From Bryobacteraceae bacterium (GTDB lineage: Bacteria; Acidobacteriota; Terriglobia; Bryobacterales; Bryobacteraceae): a DNA stretch of 16,746 nucleotides. The notes under the pieces were generated by a model that was not told the DNA's origin, searched no databases, and was given only the letters and a program-made list of their open reading frames with translations. Of this stretch, positions 1 through 6,816 are shown one piece after another. Numbering within the stretch: position 1 is the first letter of the stretch; each line of letters begins with the position of its first letter. The translations under genes and the position numbers were made by a program. The stretch is taken from positions 1 through 16,746 of the forward strand of contig JASHQT010000137.1 of assembly GCA_030039005.1 (NCBI GenBank), given 5' to 3'.

Positions 1-117
1 GCACCCGCAAAAAATCTTGGTGCGTGTGTTGAGCTGAACATGCACCTCCAGGCCGATCACGGCTTCGTATTTCGCGATCTCTTCCGGCATAGCGATAGCC
101 GGCGCGCTAGAGGACAT
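1..117 (-). CDS. gatB: Aspartyl/glutamyl-tRNA amidotransferase subunit B, N-terminal fragment
   Basis: The reverse strand from 117 encodes 39 residues that run off the left edge. After a short variable head ([16 protein letters not shown]) comes [20 protein letters not shown] followed by CGC, the conserved start of GatB. GatB is the ammonia-acceptor and tRNA-binding subunit of the GatCAB complex, which converts misacylated Glu-tRNA(Gln) and Asp-tRNA(Asn) to Gln-tRNA and Asn-tRNA in the cytoplasm. The fragment includes the first of the conserved cysteines (FCGC) that bind zinc in many homologues. The start could be the ATG at 117 or the ATG at 90 (MPEEIAK); neither has a clear ribosome binding site. 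A perfect TATAAT lies six bases before the ATG at 117. The gene is divergent from the permease at 169. The identification is firm; the exact start is not. Confidence 0.9.
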   Translation of the reverse strand, partial: MSSSAPAIAMPEEIAKYEAVIGLEVHVQLNTRTKIFCGC

Positions 118-123
118 GGCTTC

Positions 124-129
124 ATTATA
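124..129 (-). promoter_or_regulatory. Candidate -10 box (TATAAT) for gatB
   Basis: On the reverse strand a consensus TATAAT ends six bases before the ATG at 117. Transcription normally begins about seven bases after the hexamer, so the message would start at or next to that ATG and be leaderless, or have a leader of about 27 bases if translation starts at 90. I see no convincing -35 box at 16-18 bases spacing. The assignment rests on the hexamer and its position alone. Confidence 0.45.
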
Positions 130-168
130 AAATCCTCGGCCTCAGATGCTAGTCTGAAGCTTTTGACG

Positions 169-963
169 ATGTTCTTTATCGCAATCCAACCCTGGAAAGC
201 GCTGATCGCATTCGGCGCGGCATTCCTTGCGGGCGCGATCAACTCCGTCGCCGGCGGCGGCACGCTGGTGACGTTCCCCACTCTGATCTGGATCGGACTG
301 CCCTCCATCAATGCCAACGCCACCAGCACCGTCGCCCTCTGGCCCGGCACGGTCGGGACCAGCTGGGGTTATCGCAGCAATCTCTCGACCGCCAGCCCCC
401 GCATGCTCGCACTGGTCGCGCCCAGCGTCATCGGCGGCATCCTCGGCGCACTGCTGCTCAATCGCACGCCGCCTGAGATCTTCGACGCGCTTGTTCCCTT
501 TCTCATCCTGTTCGCCACGCTGCTCTTCATGATCCAGGAGCCCGTGCAGCGCCGGCTGAAGTTCTCTCATCCCGAGTCGCATAAATCCACTCGTTGGCTC
601 CTGGGCGCGATGACCTTTCAGCTTTTCGTCGCCCTATACGGCGGCTACTTCGGCGCTGGCATCGGTATCCTGATGCTGGCCGCGCTCAGTGTGCTCGGCC
701 TCACCGATATTCATCAGATGAACGGTCTCAAAGCGCTGCTGGGCGCGAGCGTCAACGGCGTCGCCGCCGCCTACTTCATCTTCGCCCGCATGGTCTATTG
801 GCCCGAATTCGTTGTGATGGTGATCGGCGGCATCATTGGCGGTTACGGTGGCGCTGTAGTGGCGCGCCGCATCGGCGGCCGAGTCGTGCGGCGCATCGTC
901 ATCTTGGTCGGCTTCTCAATGGCCGCCGCAATGTTCGTGAAATTTTTCCGCACGCTATTCTGA
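169..963 (+). CDS. TauE/SafE (TSUP) family membrane transporter
   Basis: A 264-residue hydrophobic protein of the TauE/SafE (DUF81, TSUP) permease family. Members export or move sulfite, sulfonates, sulfoacetate or other small organic anions across the inner membrane; the substrate here cannot be read. The first helix carries the family signature AGAINSVAGGGTLVTFPTLI, and a second internal repeat has LYGGYFGAGIGILMLAALS, matching the two-fold repeat of the family. About seven or eight membrane segments are visible, ending in a basic RRIGGRVVRR loop and a last helix. I chose the ATG at 169 because the reading frame upstream (from 40) is antisense to gatB and has no membrane character. No good ribosome binding site precedes it. 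It converges on the MBL gene, with 21 bases between the stops. Confidence 0.85.
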   Translation: MFFIAIQPWKALIAFGAAFLAGAINSVAGGGTLVTFPTLIWIGLPSINANATSTVALWPGTVGTSWGYRSNLSTASPRMLALVAPSVIGGILGALLLNRTPPEIFDALVPFLILFATLLFMIQEPVQRRLKFSHPESHKSTRWLLGAMTFQLFVALYGGYFGAGIGILMLAALSVLGLTDIHQMNGLKALLGASVNGVAAAYFIFARMVYWPEFVVMVIGGIIGGYGGAVVARRIGGRVVRRIVILVGFSMAAAMFVKFFRTLF

Positions 964-984
964 GCCGCGCGCCTTAGCAAGCGG

Positions 985-1863
985 TTACCTCAATTCCTGC
1001 ATCATCCCCGGCACGCTCCACTGCTGCTGCAAGCTGCCTGGCGCCCACTTGTATTCGTCGGTCATGAATTTCGCGACGTCCTCTTGGCTCTTACCTTCTC
1101 GGATCAACGCGCTCACGCGCTCGCGCATTTTGTCCACGTTGTCGCGATAGGTCCGCAATCCGGCTTTGTTCGTGATCGGCCCATGCCCGGGAATCACGGT
1201 GTCGAAATCCAACTTCAGCGCGTTGTCCAGCGTCTTCGGCCATTCGACCAGGCTCCCGCCGCCGTTATAGTCGATCAGCGGGCTGGTCCCCGCCATCAAA
1301 TCGCCCGTGTGCAGCACGCGCAGCGCGGGAAAATAAATCACCGCGTCGCCGTCGGTATGCCCGCGACCCATGTAGATCGCCCGCACTTCCTTGCCGCCCA
1401 GATTCACATCGAGTTCGGTAGTGAACGTCACTCGCGCCGGGCTCACCGGCGGCGGCTGGATGTTGCCCTGCTGTTTGTGTTCCAGGATGTTCTTCCGCGC
1501 CATCGCGGTCGAGATCACCTCCGCCGTCGGCAGAAATTGCGCGTTCCCGCCGCTGTGGTCCTGGTGATAATGCGTGTTGATCACGTACTTGATGGGCTGG
1601 CTGGTCACGCTCTTTACGTTGTCCACGATCTGCTGATGGTCCCGGTCGAATTTATCGTCGATCAGAATCACGCCCTCATCGGTGATGTACACCGCGACGT
1701 TGCCGCCGTCGCCCTCGATCTCGTACAGATCGTCCTTCACCTTGTTGAGCTTCAGTTTCGCGGGCGCCGGATTTTGCGTAAAGGCGAGCTGCGTGTAAGC
1801 GATCCACCCCAGCGCGAGAAACAGCGCTCCCGCGCCGGTGCGCACAACCAATGCGGTTCTCAT
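985..1863 (-). CDS. Exported MBL-fold metallo-hydrolase
   Basis: A 292-residue metallo-beta-lactamase-fold hydrolase with an N-terminal hydrophobic signal or anchor (about residues 10-28), so it should act outside the cytoplasm. All metal-site motifs are present: His98-x-His100-x-Asp102-His103 in THYHQDHSGG, His169 in GRGHTDGD, Asp188 in LHTGDL and His227 in IPGHGP. The bridging Asp188 points to the glyoxalase II-like and related hydrolases rather than to class B1 beta-lactamases, which have a cysteine there. The C-terminal helix region (about 240-292) resembles MBL proteins of oxidative or quinoprotein relay type. The substrate is unknown. It is the last gene of the leftward block, 19 bases after the four-helix membrane protein. 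A TATATT lies eight bases before the ATG, so it may also have its own promoter. Confidence 0.85.
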   Translation of the reverse strand: MRTALVVRTGAGALFLALGWIAYTQLAFTQNPAPAKLKLNKVKDDLYEIEGDGGNVAVYITDEGVILIDDKFDRDHQQIVDNVKSVTSQPIKYVINTHYHQDHSGGNAQFLPTAEVISTAMARKNILEHKQQGNIQPPPVSPARVTFTTELDVNLGGKEVRAIYMGRGHTDGDAVIYFPALRVLHTGDLMAGTSPLIDYNGGGSLVEWPKTLDNALKLDFDTVIPGHGPITNKAGLRTYRDNVDKMRERVSALIREGKSQEDVAKFMTDEYKWAPGSLQQQWSVPGMMQELR

Positions 1864-1882
1864 GTCCGGTCAATATATCAGA

Positions 1883-2299
1883 TCAAGCTGCGAGCCGCGA
1901 ATTCCGCTTCGCGACGTAACCAGTCGCACCCAGCGCGAGGACGCCGGCGATGGACAACGGGTCCCAATAGATTAGCGGGGCTACGGGGATGGAGAATGGG
2001 CCAGGGAGTAGCGAGCGGACCAGCCCCGGGAACAGATCCCACAAGTAAAGCGGGAGGCACAACACCGAAGCCACCAGCGTCAAAGCCAAGGCGATCCGTC
2101 GGAAAGGCAAGAACGCAACGATCGCGGCCACTAGGAACAACAAAGAGCCATATTCGAAAGCTCGCAGAAGCGGTCCCGTGATCCTCCCGCCGCTGAATTC
2201 ACTGCCGTTATCCACCTTCACGTCGTAGCAGAACGTAAGGACCAGACAGAGCAGACAAGCGGCTCCATGCCACAGCCTGAAGGCCTTCGCGGCTCTCAT
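1883..2299 (-). CDS. Small four-helix membrane protein, function unknown
   Basis: A 138-residue protein with four likely membrane helices, about residues 9-26, 46-65, 69-89 and 108-130. The polar stretch between helices 1 and 2 (about 27-43, DVKVDNGSEFSGGRI) should face one side as a loop. I do not recognise a named family. The ATG at 2299 overlaps the TGA of the peptidase gene as ATGA, so translation is probably coupled to it. The open frame continues upstream to about 2758, but that part lies antisense-frame inside the peptidase gene and is not membrane-like, so the short form is the real gene. Co-transcription with the secreted peptidase and the exported MBL hydrolase suggests an envelope role; this is inference. 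Confidence 0.7.
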   Translation of the reverse strand: MRAAKAFRLWHGAACLLCLVLTFCYDVKVDNGSEFSGGRITGPLLRAFEYGSLLFLVAAIVAFLPFRRIALALTLVASVLCLPLYLWDLFPGLVRSLLPGPFSIPVAPLIYWDPLSIAGVLALGATGYVAKRNSRLAA

Positions 2300-4704
2300 T
2301 GCGGCTTCAGATTCTTCTCGAACAGATCCAAAATCCGCTTGTACTCGTCCGCCCAGCTCGATGGTTCCACGAATCCGTGATTCTCCACCGGATAAATCGC
2401 CACCTGCCAGTTGGCCTTGCGCAGCTCGATCAACTTCTGCACCAGCTCCGCAGTGTCCTGAAAATGCACGTTGGTGTCGGCCATGCCGTGGCAGATCAGC
2501 AGTGCGCCCTTCAGCCCTTGCGCAAAGTAAATCGGCGACGACCGTTTGTACGCCTCCGCATCCGTCTGCGGAAGATTCAAAATGTCCGAGGTATATTCGT
2601 CGTTGTAATTGGCCCAATTGGTCACCGGCCGCAGCGCCGCGCCCGCCGCGAAAACATCCGGCTCTTTGAACATCGCCATCAGCGTGATGAACCCGCCGTA
2701 GCTGCCGCCGTAAATTCCAATCCGTTTCGGATCCGCCCCATATTCCGACACCAGCCATCGCGCCGCGTCGATGTTATCGTCCAGGTCCTTGCCGCCCATG
2801 TGCTCGTAAATCGCAGTGCGCCAGTCGCGCCCGTAGCCCGCCGATCCGCGATAATCCACGTCGGCCACCAGGTACCCGCGCGTCATCAGCAGTTGATGAA
2901 ACATGTACTCGCGCGCATAGTACGACCAAATATGATCCACGTTCTGCAAATATCCCGCCCCATGCACGAACAGCACTGCTGGTCCGCCCTTGCGATACCC
3001 GGTCGGCTTGTACACATTCGCCCGCACCATCGCGCCGTCGCGCGCCCGGAACGTCTCGATTGGCGTCGCGAGCCACGGGTACTCCCAAAATTCGGGCGCG
3101 GGCGACGAGGTCAGCTTCTTTGCCTCCGCGCCCACCCGCGTCTCCTGCACGTACAGCTCAGGCGGTTTGTTGGTGAACGAATGGATATCAGCGAACCACC
3201 GATTATCCGGCGATGGCACGCACGAATGCCCTCCCGGTGCGCCGGTCAGCCGCGTGCGCTCGCCGCCTTCGGCGCTCATCTCGTACACTTCCTGGTCGCT
3301 CGGCGAGCCGTCATCCGTCACCAGGAAAAAATGCGTCTTGTCCTGCGATAGAATCGCGTCGTCCACCTCCCACTGCCCTGAGGTCAGGGCCTTTGCTTGG
3401 CCTGGCGCGTCGCCGCCCGCAAATGGCACGGTGTAAAGATGCGAAAAACCCGTGCGCTCGGATTGAAAATAAATGTCCCGATCGCCCTTCATCCAACCCA
3501 GCGTTTCGCTGCCCGGTTCATAGGATTCGCCGATGCCCGGCCCGCCGATCCACGCGTCGTCATGATCGTGCGCGAGCACCCGCGTCTTCCCGGTATCTTC
3601 GTCTAGCGCCAGAATCCAGCGGTCCTTATTGTCCATCGCGCGCGCCACGATCACCGCCTTGGTCCCGTCGCTCGACCACAACGGCAGCTCCAGCCGCACC
3701 TCGCGATCCGCGGCCGTGGCCGCCTGCGCGTCGCTTTTTGTATCGGGCGGCTTGCCTTCGTTCGGATTGACGGCCGCGCGTTGACCCGCCGTGCGTTGAC
3801 CATGATCCACCCAGTTCACGTCGCCCGTCGCCACGTTCATAATCGCGAGGCGCTCAATCGCCTGCCGGTCACCGACTTTTTCGTACGACGGAATATCGTC
3901 GGTGTATCCGGACTCGTTCACGTAATTCGGCACGATGGTATGCTTGGCCCCCTCCGCCGGCTCTCGAATACTCGCGATCGCGTATTTCTCATCCGGCGTG
4001 AGCTGGAGCGCAACCACGGTTTCGCCCGCCTTCAAGATGAACGGTTTCCTCGGATGCTCGCGCTTGCGTTCGGCCTCCTGCTCCTCTCGCTCGGCCGCGC
4101 GCTGCCGGAGCACTTCGAACAGGTCCTTCTCATCCTTTTTCAACGCCTGCTGGCTCGCCGTGCCCTTCTCTTCATCCGGGGGCGGAGGAGTTCCCGCCGG
4201 ACGGATATCGGTCATCTGTTCGGTGGCGCCGTCCGCCACGTTCATCACGTAAAGGTTGCCCCCGCGTGTGAACGCCACGCGCTTCTCATTCTGGGTAAAG
4301 TGCGGATTCGTCTCCGCTTCTTCGGTATTCGTAATTTGCCGCGTCTTCCCGGCGATGGCGTCGTAAAGGAAAATGTCGCCATCGCGCGAATACACCAACC
4401 GTTTCTGGTCTCGCGTCGTGGCCGCGCCCGCCGGCGGCACCAGCTTCGCTTCGGCGTCGGAAAGATTCCGCAACCCCGACCCGTCGCGCGCCACTACATA
4501 GGTATGGAACGGCCCGAGCAACGGATCGCTCGCCCGTTTCCATTGAAAATAGATGTGCTCGCCGTCGCCCGACCATCGGACACCCATGGGCGCGTAGCCG
4601 TACAACTCCGACCCCCGCATGATGGTGTCGATGGTGAGCTCGAACTTCCCGGCGGGGTTAGCTTGCGAAACAACCAGCAATGCCAGCAGAACGAACCGCT
4701 TCAT
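2296..4704 (-). CDS. Secreted S9 family (prolyl oligopeptidase/DPP-type) serine peptidase
   Basis: An 802-residue serine peptidase of family S9. It has a short signal peptide (MKRFVLLALLVVSQA), then beta-propeller (WD40-like/PD40) repeats over roughly residues 30-530, such as GDIFLYDAIAGKTRQIT, GGNLYVMNVADGATEQMT and FSHLYTVPFAGG. A C-terminal alpha/beta-hydrolase domain follows (about 545-802). The catalytic triad is visible: Ser668 in GGSYGG, Asp743 in GMADTNVH and His776 in ENHGF. The family cleaves short peptides, often after proline or dipeptide-wise; the exact specificity cannot be read. A charged Glu/Lys-rich insert (about 175-215, DEEKGTASQQ...RKREHPRK) sits in the propeller. It should be periplasmic or secreted. 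It is followed by the ATGA-coupled membrane protein and preceded by a palindromic repeat. Confidence 0.92.
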   Translation of the reverse strand: MKRFVLLALLVVSQANPAGKFELTIDTIMRGSELYGYAPMGVRWSGDGEHIYFQWKRASDPLLGPFHTYVVARDGSGLRNLSDAEAKLVPPAGAATTRDQKRLVYSRDGDIFLYDAIAGKTRQITNTEEAETNPHFTQNEKRVAFTRGGNLYVMNVADGATEQMTDIRPAGTPPPPDEEKGTASQQALKKDEKDLFEVLRQRAAEREEQEAERKREHPRKPFILKAGETVVALQLTPDEKYAIASIREPAEGAKHTIVPNYVNESGYTDDIPSYEKVGDRQAIERLAIMNVATGDVNWVDHGQRTAGQRAAVNPNEGKPPDTKSDAQAATAADREVRLELPLWSSDGTKAVIVARAMDNKDRWILALDEDTGKTRVLAHDHDDAWIGGPGIGESYEPGSETLGWMKGDRDIYFQSERTGFSHLYTVPFAGGDAPGQAKALTSGQWEVDDAILSQDKTHFFLVTDDGSPSDQEVYEMSAEGGERTRLTGAPGGHSCVPSPDNRWFADIHSFTNKPPELYVQETRVGAEAKKLTSSPAPEFWEYPWLATPIETFRARDGAMVRANVYKPTGYRKGGPAVLFVHGAGYLQNVDHIWSYYAREYMFHQLLMTRGYLVADVDYRGSAGYGRDWRTAIYEHMGGKDLDDNIDAARWLVSEYGADPKRIGIYGGSYGGFITLMAMFKEPDVFAAGAALRPVTNWANYNDEYTSDILNLPQTDAEAYKRSSPIYFAQGLKGALLICHGMADTNVHFQDTAELVQKLIELRKANWQVAIYPVENHGFVEPSSWADEYKRILDLFEKNLKPQ

Positions 4705-4721
4705 TGCTCTATGCTAACGCT

Positions 4722-4769
4722 TGTGTGGCCCACACACTCTGTAGCCCACACACTCTTGTGTGGGGCTAC
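4722..4769. repeat. REP-like palindromic repeat with an internal direct repeat
   Basis: Between the lipocalin-like gene and the peptidase gene lie two overlapping palindromes. The first is TGTGTGG/CCACACA around a single C (4722-4736). The second runs from GTAGCCC (4741) to GGGCTAC (ending 4769), with ACACA/TGTGT inside it and one bulged C. The 12-mer CCCACACACTCT occurs twice, at 4729-4740 and 4745-4756. The second palindrome includes the TAG stop of the upstream gene. There is no T-run after it on either strand, so it is not a classical intrinsic terminator, though it may slow or protect mRNA ends. Its form suggests a dispersed repeat. Confidence 0.6.
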
Positions 4770-5269
4770 TTCCGCACAAAACTCAGCGTCGCCTCCGAAT
4801 GCTGGCCGTGCGTGGAACTCTCCGTCAGATCCAGCGTCATGTGCTTGCCGTCATCCGACAGCGTGTGAACCCAGTGCCCTTCCACTGGATCGCCGTTGAT
4901 CTGCGCCTTCCAGTCCGTCGTCATTTTGTTGCCGTCCATCGTGGTCTTGAACACCGCCGCAAATGGCCCGATCTGCGTGTGCTGCTCCTGCCCGTCCGTG
5001 TTCAGTTGAAGCTTGCTCGTCATGATTCCCAGATAGAGCAGTGGCACCACGCCGCTGGTGGGCTCCCTGAAGCTGGATTCTATGGTCAGCTCCGTGCCGT
5101 CCTGCTTGATTTTGGTCTGCAGATCATTCGGCGCGTCATCGGGTCGCGGCGCGTGCTTATCTAGAGCCCATTTTCCCGCGTAGCTGTCAGGGTTATCTTT
5201 GGCGCTTGCGAGGCCCGCGGCGCCGAAACCGATTGTAAACAAAAGTATTAATGATTTGGACAGCTTCAA
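4766..5269 (-). CDS. Secreted lipocalin-like beta-strand protein, function unknown
   Basis: A 167-residue exported protein. I chose the TTG at 5269 because it sits eight bases after a strong GAGGAG (5278-5283) and gives a clean signal peptide, with positive MKLSK, a hydrophobic core to residue 20 and an ASA cleavage site at 21-23. Starts further upstream would put charged, low-hydrophobicity sequence before the signal. The mature part (SYAGKWALD..., then alternating polar/hydrophobic strands such as TELTIESSF, SKLQLNTDG, NKMTTDWKAQI, KHMTLDLTE and SEATLSFVRK) looks like a small beta-barrel of the lipocalin-like type seen in many secreted hypothetical proteins. No catalytic motif is visible. 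The stop codon falls inside the palindromic repeat. It is the first gene of the leftward block. Confidence 0.75.
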   Translation of the reverse strand: MKLSKSLILLFTIGFGAAGLASAKDNPDSYAGKWALDKHAPRPDDAPNDLQTKIKQDGTELTIESSFREPTSGVVPLLYLGIMTSKLQLNTDGQEQHTQIGPFAAVFKTTMDGNKMTTDWKAQINGDPVEGHWVHTLSDDGKHMTLDLTESSTHGQHSEATLSFVRK

Positions 5270-5450
5270 GACAACTTCTCCTCGTCGGTAGGATGCCTTT
5301 CGGGGCGGAACGATTTCACCTTTCCCCGATCTTCGAGGTTCGACGTGCAACCCGGTTGCCATTTGCTTTTGGCTCTTGGCCTAGATCCTGCCGCCAGCCA
5401 CCAATAGCCAAAGGCCACGGGCTAACTCGCTATACTTGGGGCATCTCCCT
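5270..5450. promoter_or_regulatory. Divergent intergenic region between the lipocalin-like gene and the MBOAT operon
   Basis: This 181-base region separates two divergent start codons. On the rightward side a TATACT (5431-5436) precedes the MBOAT start. On the leftward side the leader of the secreted protein holds a small hairpin (GCAAC/GTTGC around CGG, near 5348-5360), then a longer stem CGGGG/CCCCG (about 5302-5328 on the plus strand) closing an A/G-rich loop, then the GAGGAG ribosome binding site. I cannot assign the leader to a known riboswitch class. No gene is visible in it. Confidence 0.4.
5431..5436 (+). promoter_or_regulatory. Candidate -10 box (TATACT) of the acylation operon
   Basis: TATACT ends 14 bases before the ATG at 5451. 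A transcript from it would begin near 5443 and have a leader of only about eight bases, too short for a ribosome binding site, and indeed none is visible. There is no good -35 match at the usual spacing. It is the only plausible promoter hexamer directly upstream of the operon. Confidence 0.4.
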
Positions 5451-6812
5451 ATGTTGTTGACCACGGCGGCTTATTTCACGTTTCTCGCGGCCGTGTTCTT
5501 CGCCTACTGGCTGGCCGCGCGCTACCGGCTGGGCGCGCTGGCCGTCATTCTGTTCGCGAATTATTTCTTTTATGCTCGCTGGGATCTTATTTACCTGGCC
5601 ATCATTCCCGCCGCCTCCACCTGCGACTTCCTGATTGGCAACGCGCTCCATCGTTACTCGGACCCGCGCCTCCGCCGCTTCCTGGTCACGCTCAGCATCG
5701 CACTAAACGTCGGCCTCATGGCCTCGGTCAAGCACCTGCCAGACCTGCCGTGGGTGCTGCCGCTCGCCCTCTCTTTCTATGGCTTTCAATCGCTGACGTA
5801 CACGCTCGACATCTACCGCCGCGACGCCAAGCCCGCCCAAAGCTACCTGGCGTATCTCGCCTCGGCGAGTTTTTTCCCCACCACCGTCGCCGGCCCCATT
5901 ACGCGGCTTTCGACGCTGATCCCGCAGTGGTCCAAGCGCGAAACCCTCAACCCGCAAGACGGCGGAAAGGCCCTGTTCCTCATCGGCCTGGGCCTGATCA
6001 AGAAACTGCTGATCGCCGATTTCCTGGCCGAAAATCTTGTCAACCGCGTATTCGACCTCCCCAAACTGTATTCCGGCTTCGAAGTGCTCGCTGGCGTCTA
6101 CGGTTACGCGCTCCAGCTTTATTACGATTTCTCCGGCTACACCGACATCGCCCTCGGCTCAGCCCTCTTGCTCGGCATCACGCTGCCGCGCAACTTTAAT
6201 CGTCCCTATGCCGCGCAGAATATTTCCGATTTTTGGCGCCGTTGGCACATTTCTTTCTCTAATTGGCTGCGCGATTATCTATATTTCTCGCTCCCAGGCC
6301 TGCGCTCGCGCTGGAAAATCTTCGCCTATTTGAATCTCGTGATCACCATGGTGCTGGGCGGGCTATGGCACGGCGCGAGTTGGACCTTCGTGGTCTGGGG
6401 CGCCTGGCACGGCATTGGTCTCGCCGGCCATCGCGCCTGGAACGCCCTGCATGGCAATCCGAAACTGACGCTCACGCGCGGAGCCCGCATTCTCTGTAGC
6501 CTCGCTACCTTCCATTTCGTCCTCATCGGGTGGGTCTTCTTCCGCGCTTCCAGCCTTGCAACCGCGCGCGATATTTTCTACCAGATCACCTCCCGCACCA
6601 TTTCATTTGCGAACATCAGGCCGGAATTTGTCATCGTCTTCCTGATCGCCGCCATCGCGCATTACGTGCCCAAGCGCTGGTATGACTCCGGTCTCCAGCT
6701 CTACTGCCGATTCCCCTATTACGCCCAGGCCGCGGCCATCGCCGCCGTCGCGGTCGCTATCCGTTATGTCGCCGGGTCCGGCTCGGCGCCGTTCATTTAT
6801 TCGCGATTCTGA
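5451..6812 (+). CDS. MBOAT family O-acyltransferase (AlgI/DltB-like)
   Basis: A 453-residue polytopic inner-membrane acyltransferase of the MBOAT family, the class of AlgI, PatA and DltB, which carries acyl groups across the membrane for attachment to surface polymers. The conserved core is clear: FYGFQSLTYTLDIYRRD (about 102-118), FFPTTVAGPITR, LYYDFSGYTDIALG, NFNRPY, then ISDFWRRWHISFSNWLRDYLY with His266, and LGGLWHGASWTFVVWG with His307, the invariant histidine of the family. About ten membrane segments are visible. I chose the ATG at 5451, which begins the first helix, over a TTG at 5436 that overlaps the -10 box. It is followed after four bases by an SGNH gene, then a second SGNH gene, a carrier protein and a KAS III-like gene. 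The carrier makes DltB a closer functional model than AlgI. Confidence 0.9.
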   Translation: MLLTTAAYFTFLAAVFFAYWLAARYRLGALAVILFANYFFYARWDLIYLAIIPAASTCDFLIGNALHRYSDPRLRRFLVTLSIALNVGLMASVKHLPDLPWVLPLALSFYGFQSLTYTLDIYRRDAKPAQSYLAYLASASFFPTTVAGPITRLSTLIPQWSKRETLNPQDGGKALFLIGLGLIKKLLIADFLAENLVNRVFDLPKLYSGFEVLAGVYGYALQLYYDFSGYTDIALGSALLLGITLPRNFNRPYAAQNISDFWRRWHISFSNWLRDYLYFSLPGLRSRWKIFAYLNLVITMVLGGLWHGASWTFVVWGAWHGIGLAGHRAWNALHGNPKLTLTRGARILCSLATFHFVLIGWVFFRASSLATARDIFYQITSRTISFANIRPEFVIVFLIAAIAHYVPKRWYDSGLQLYCRFPYYAQAAAIAAVAVAIRYVAGSGSAPFIYSRF

Positions 6813-6816
6813 GCCA

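Noticed and set aside
40..168. Upstream extension of the TauE/SafE-like gene
   Set aside because: These codons are antisense to the conserved gatB N-terminus and add a hydrophilic, Arg/His-rich head not seen in the family.
985..1863. A beta-lactamase resistance gene
   Set aside because: The bridging aspartate (Asp188) and the overall motif spacing fit general MBL hydrolases, not class B1 enzymes; nothing indicates beta-lactam activity.
2300..2758. Upstream extension of the 138-residue membrane protein
   Set aside because: It runs within the catalytic domain of the S9 peptidase in another frame; the ATGA overlap marks the real start.
4741..4769. Intrinsic terminator after the secreted lipocalin-like gene
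   Set aside because: The hairpin is real but is followed by ACAGAGTG on the transcribed strand, with no U-tract.
5284..5340. Cobalamin-type riboswitch, because of GGTGAAAT and CCGCCCCG on the reverse strand
   Set aside because: The rest of the B12-box pattern and the kissing-loop elements are missing, and the downstream gene has no cobalamin link.
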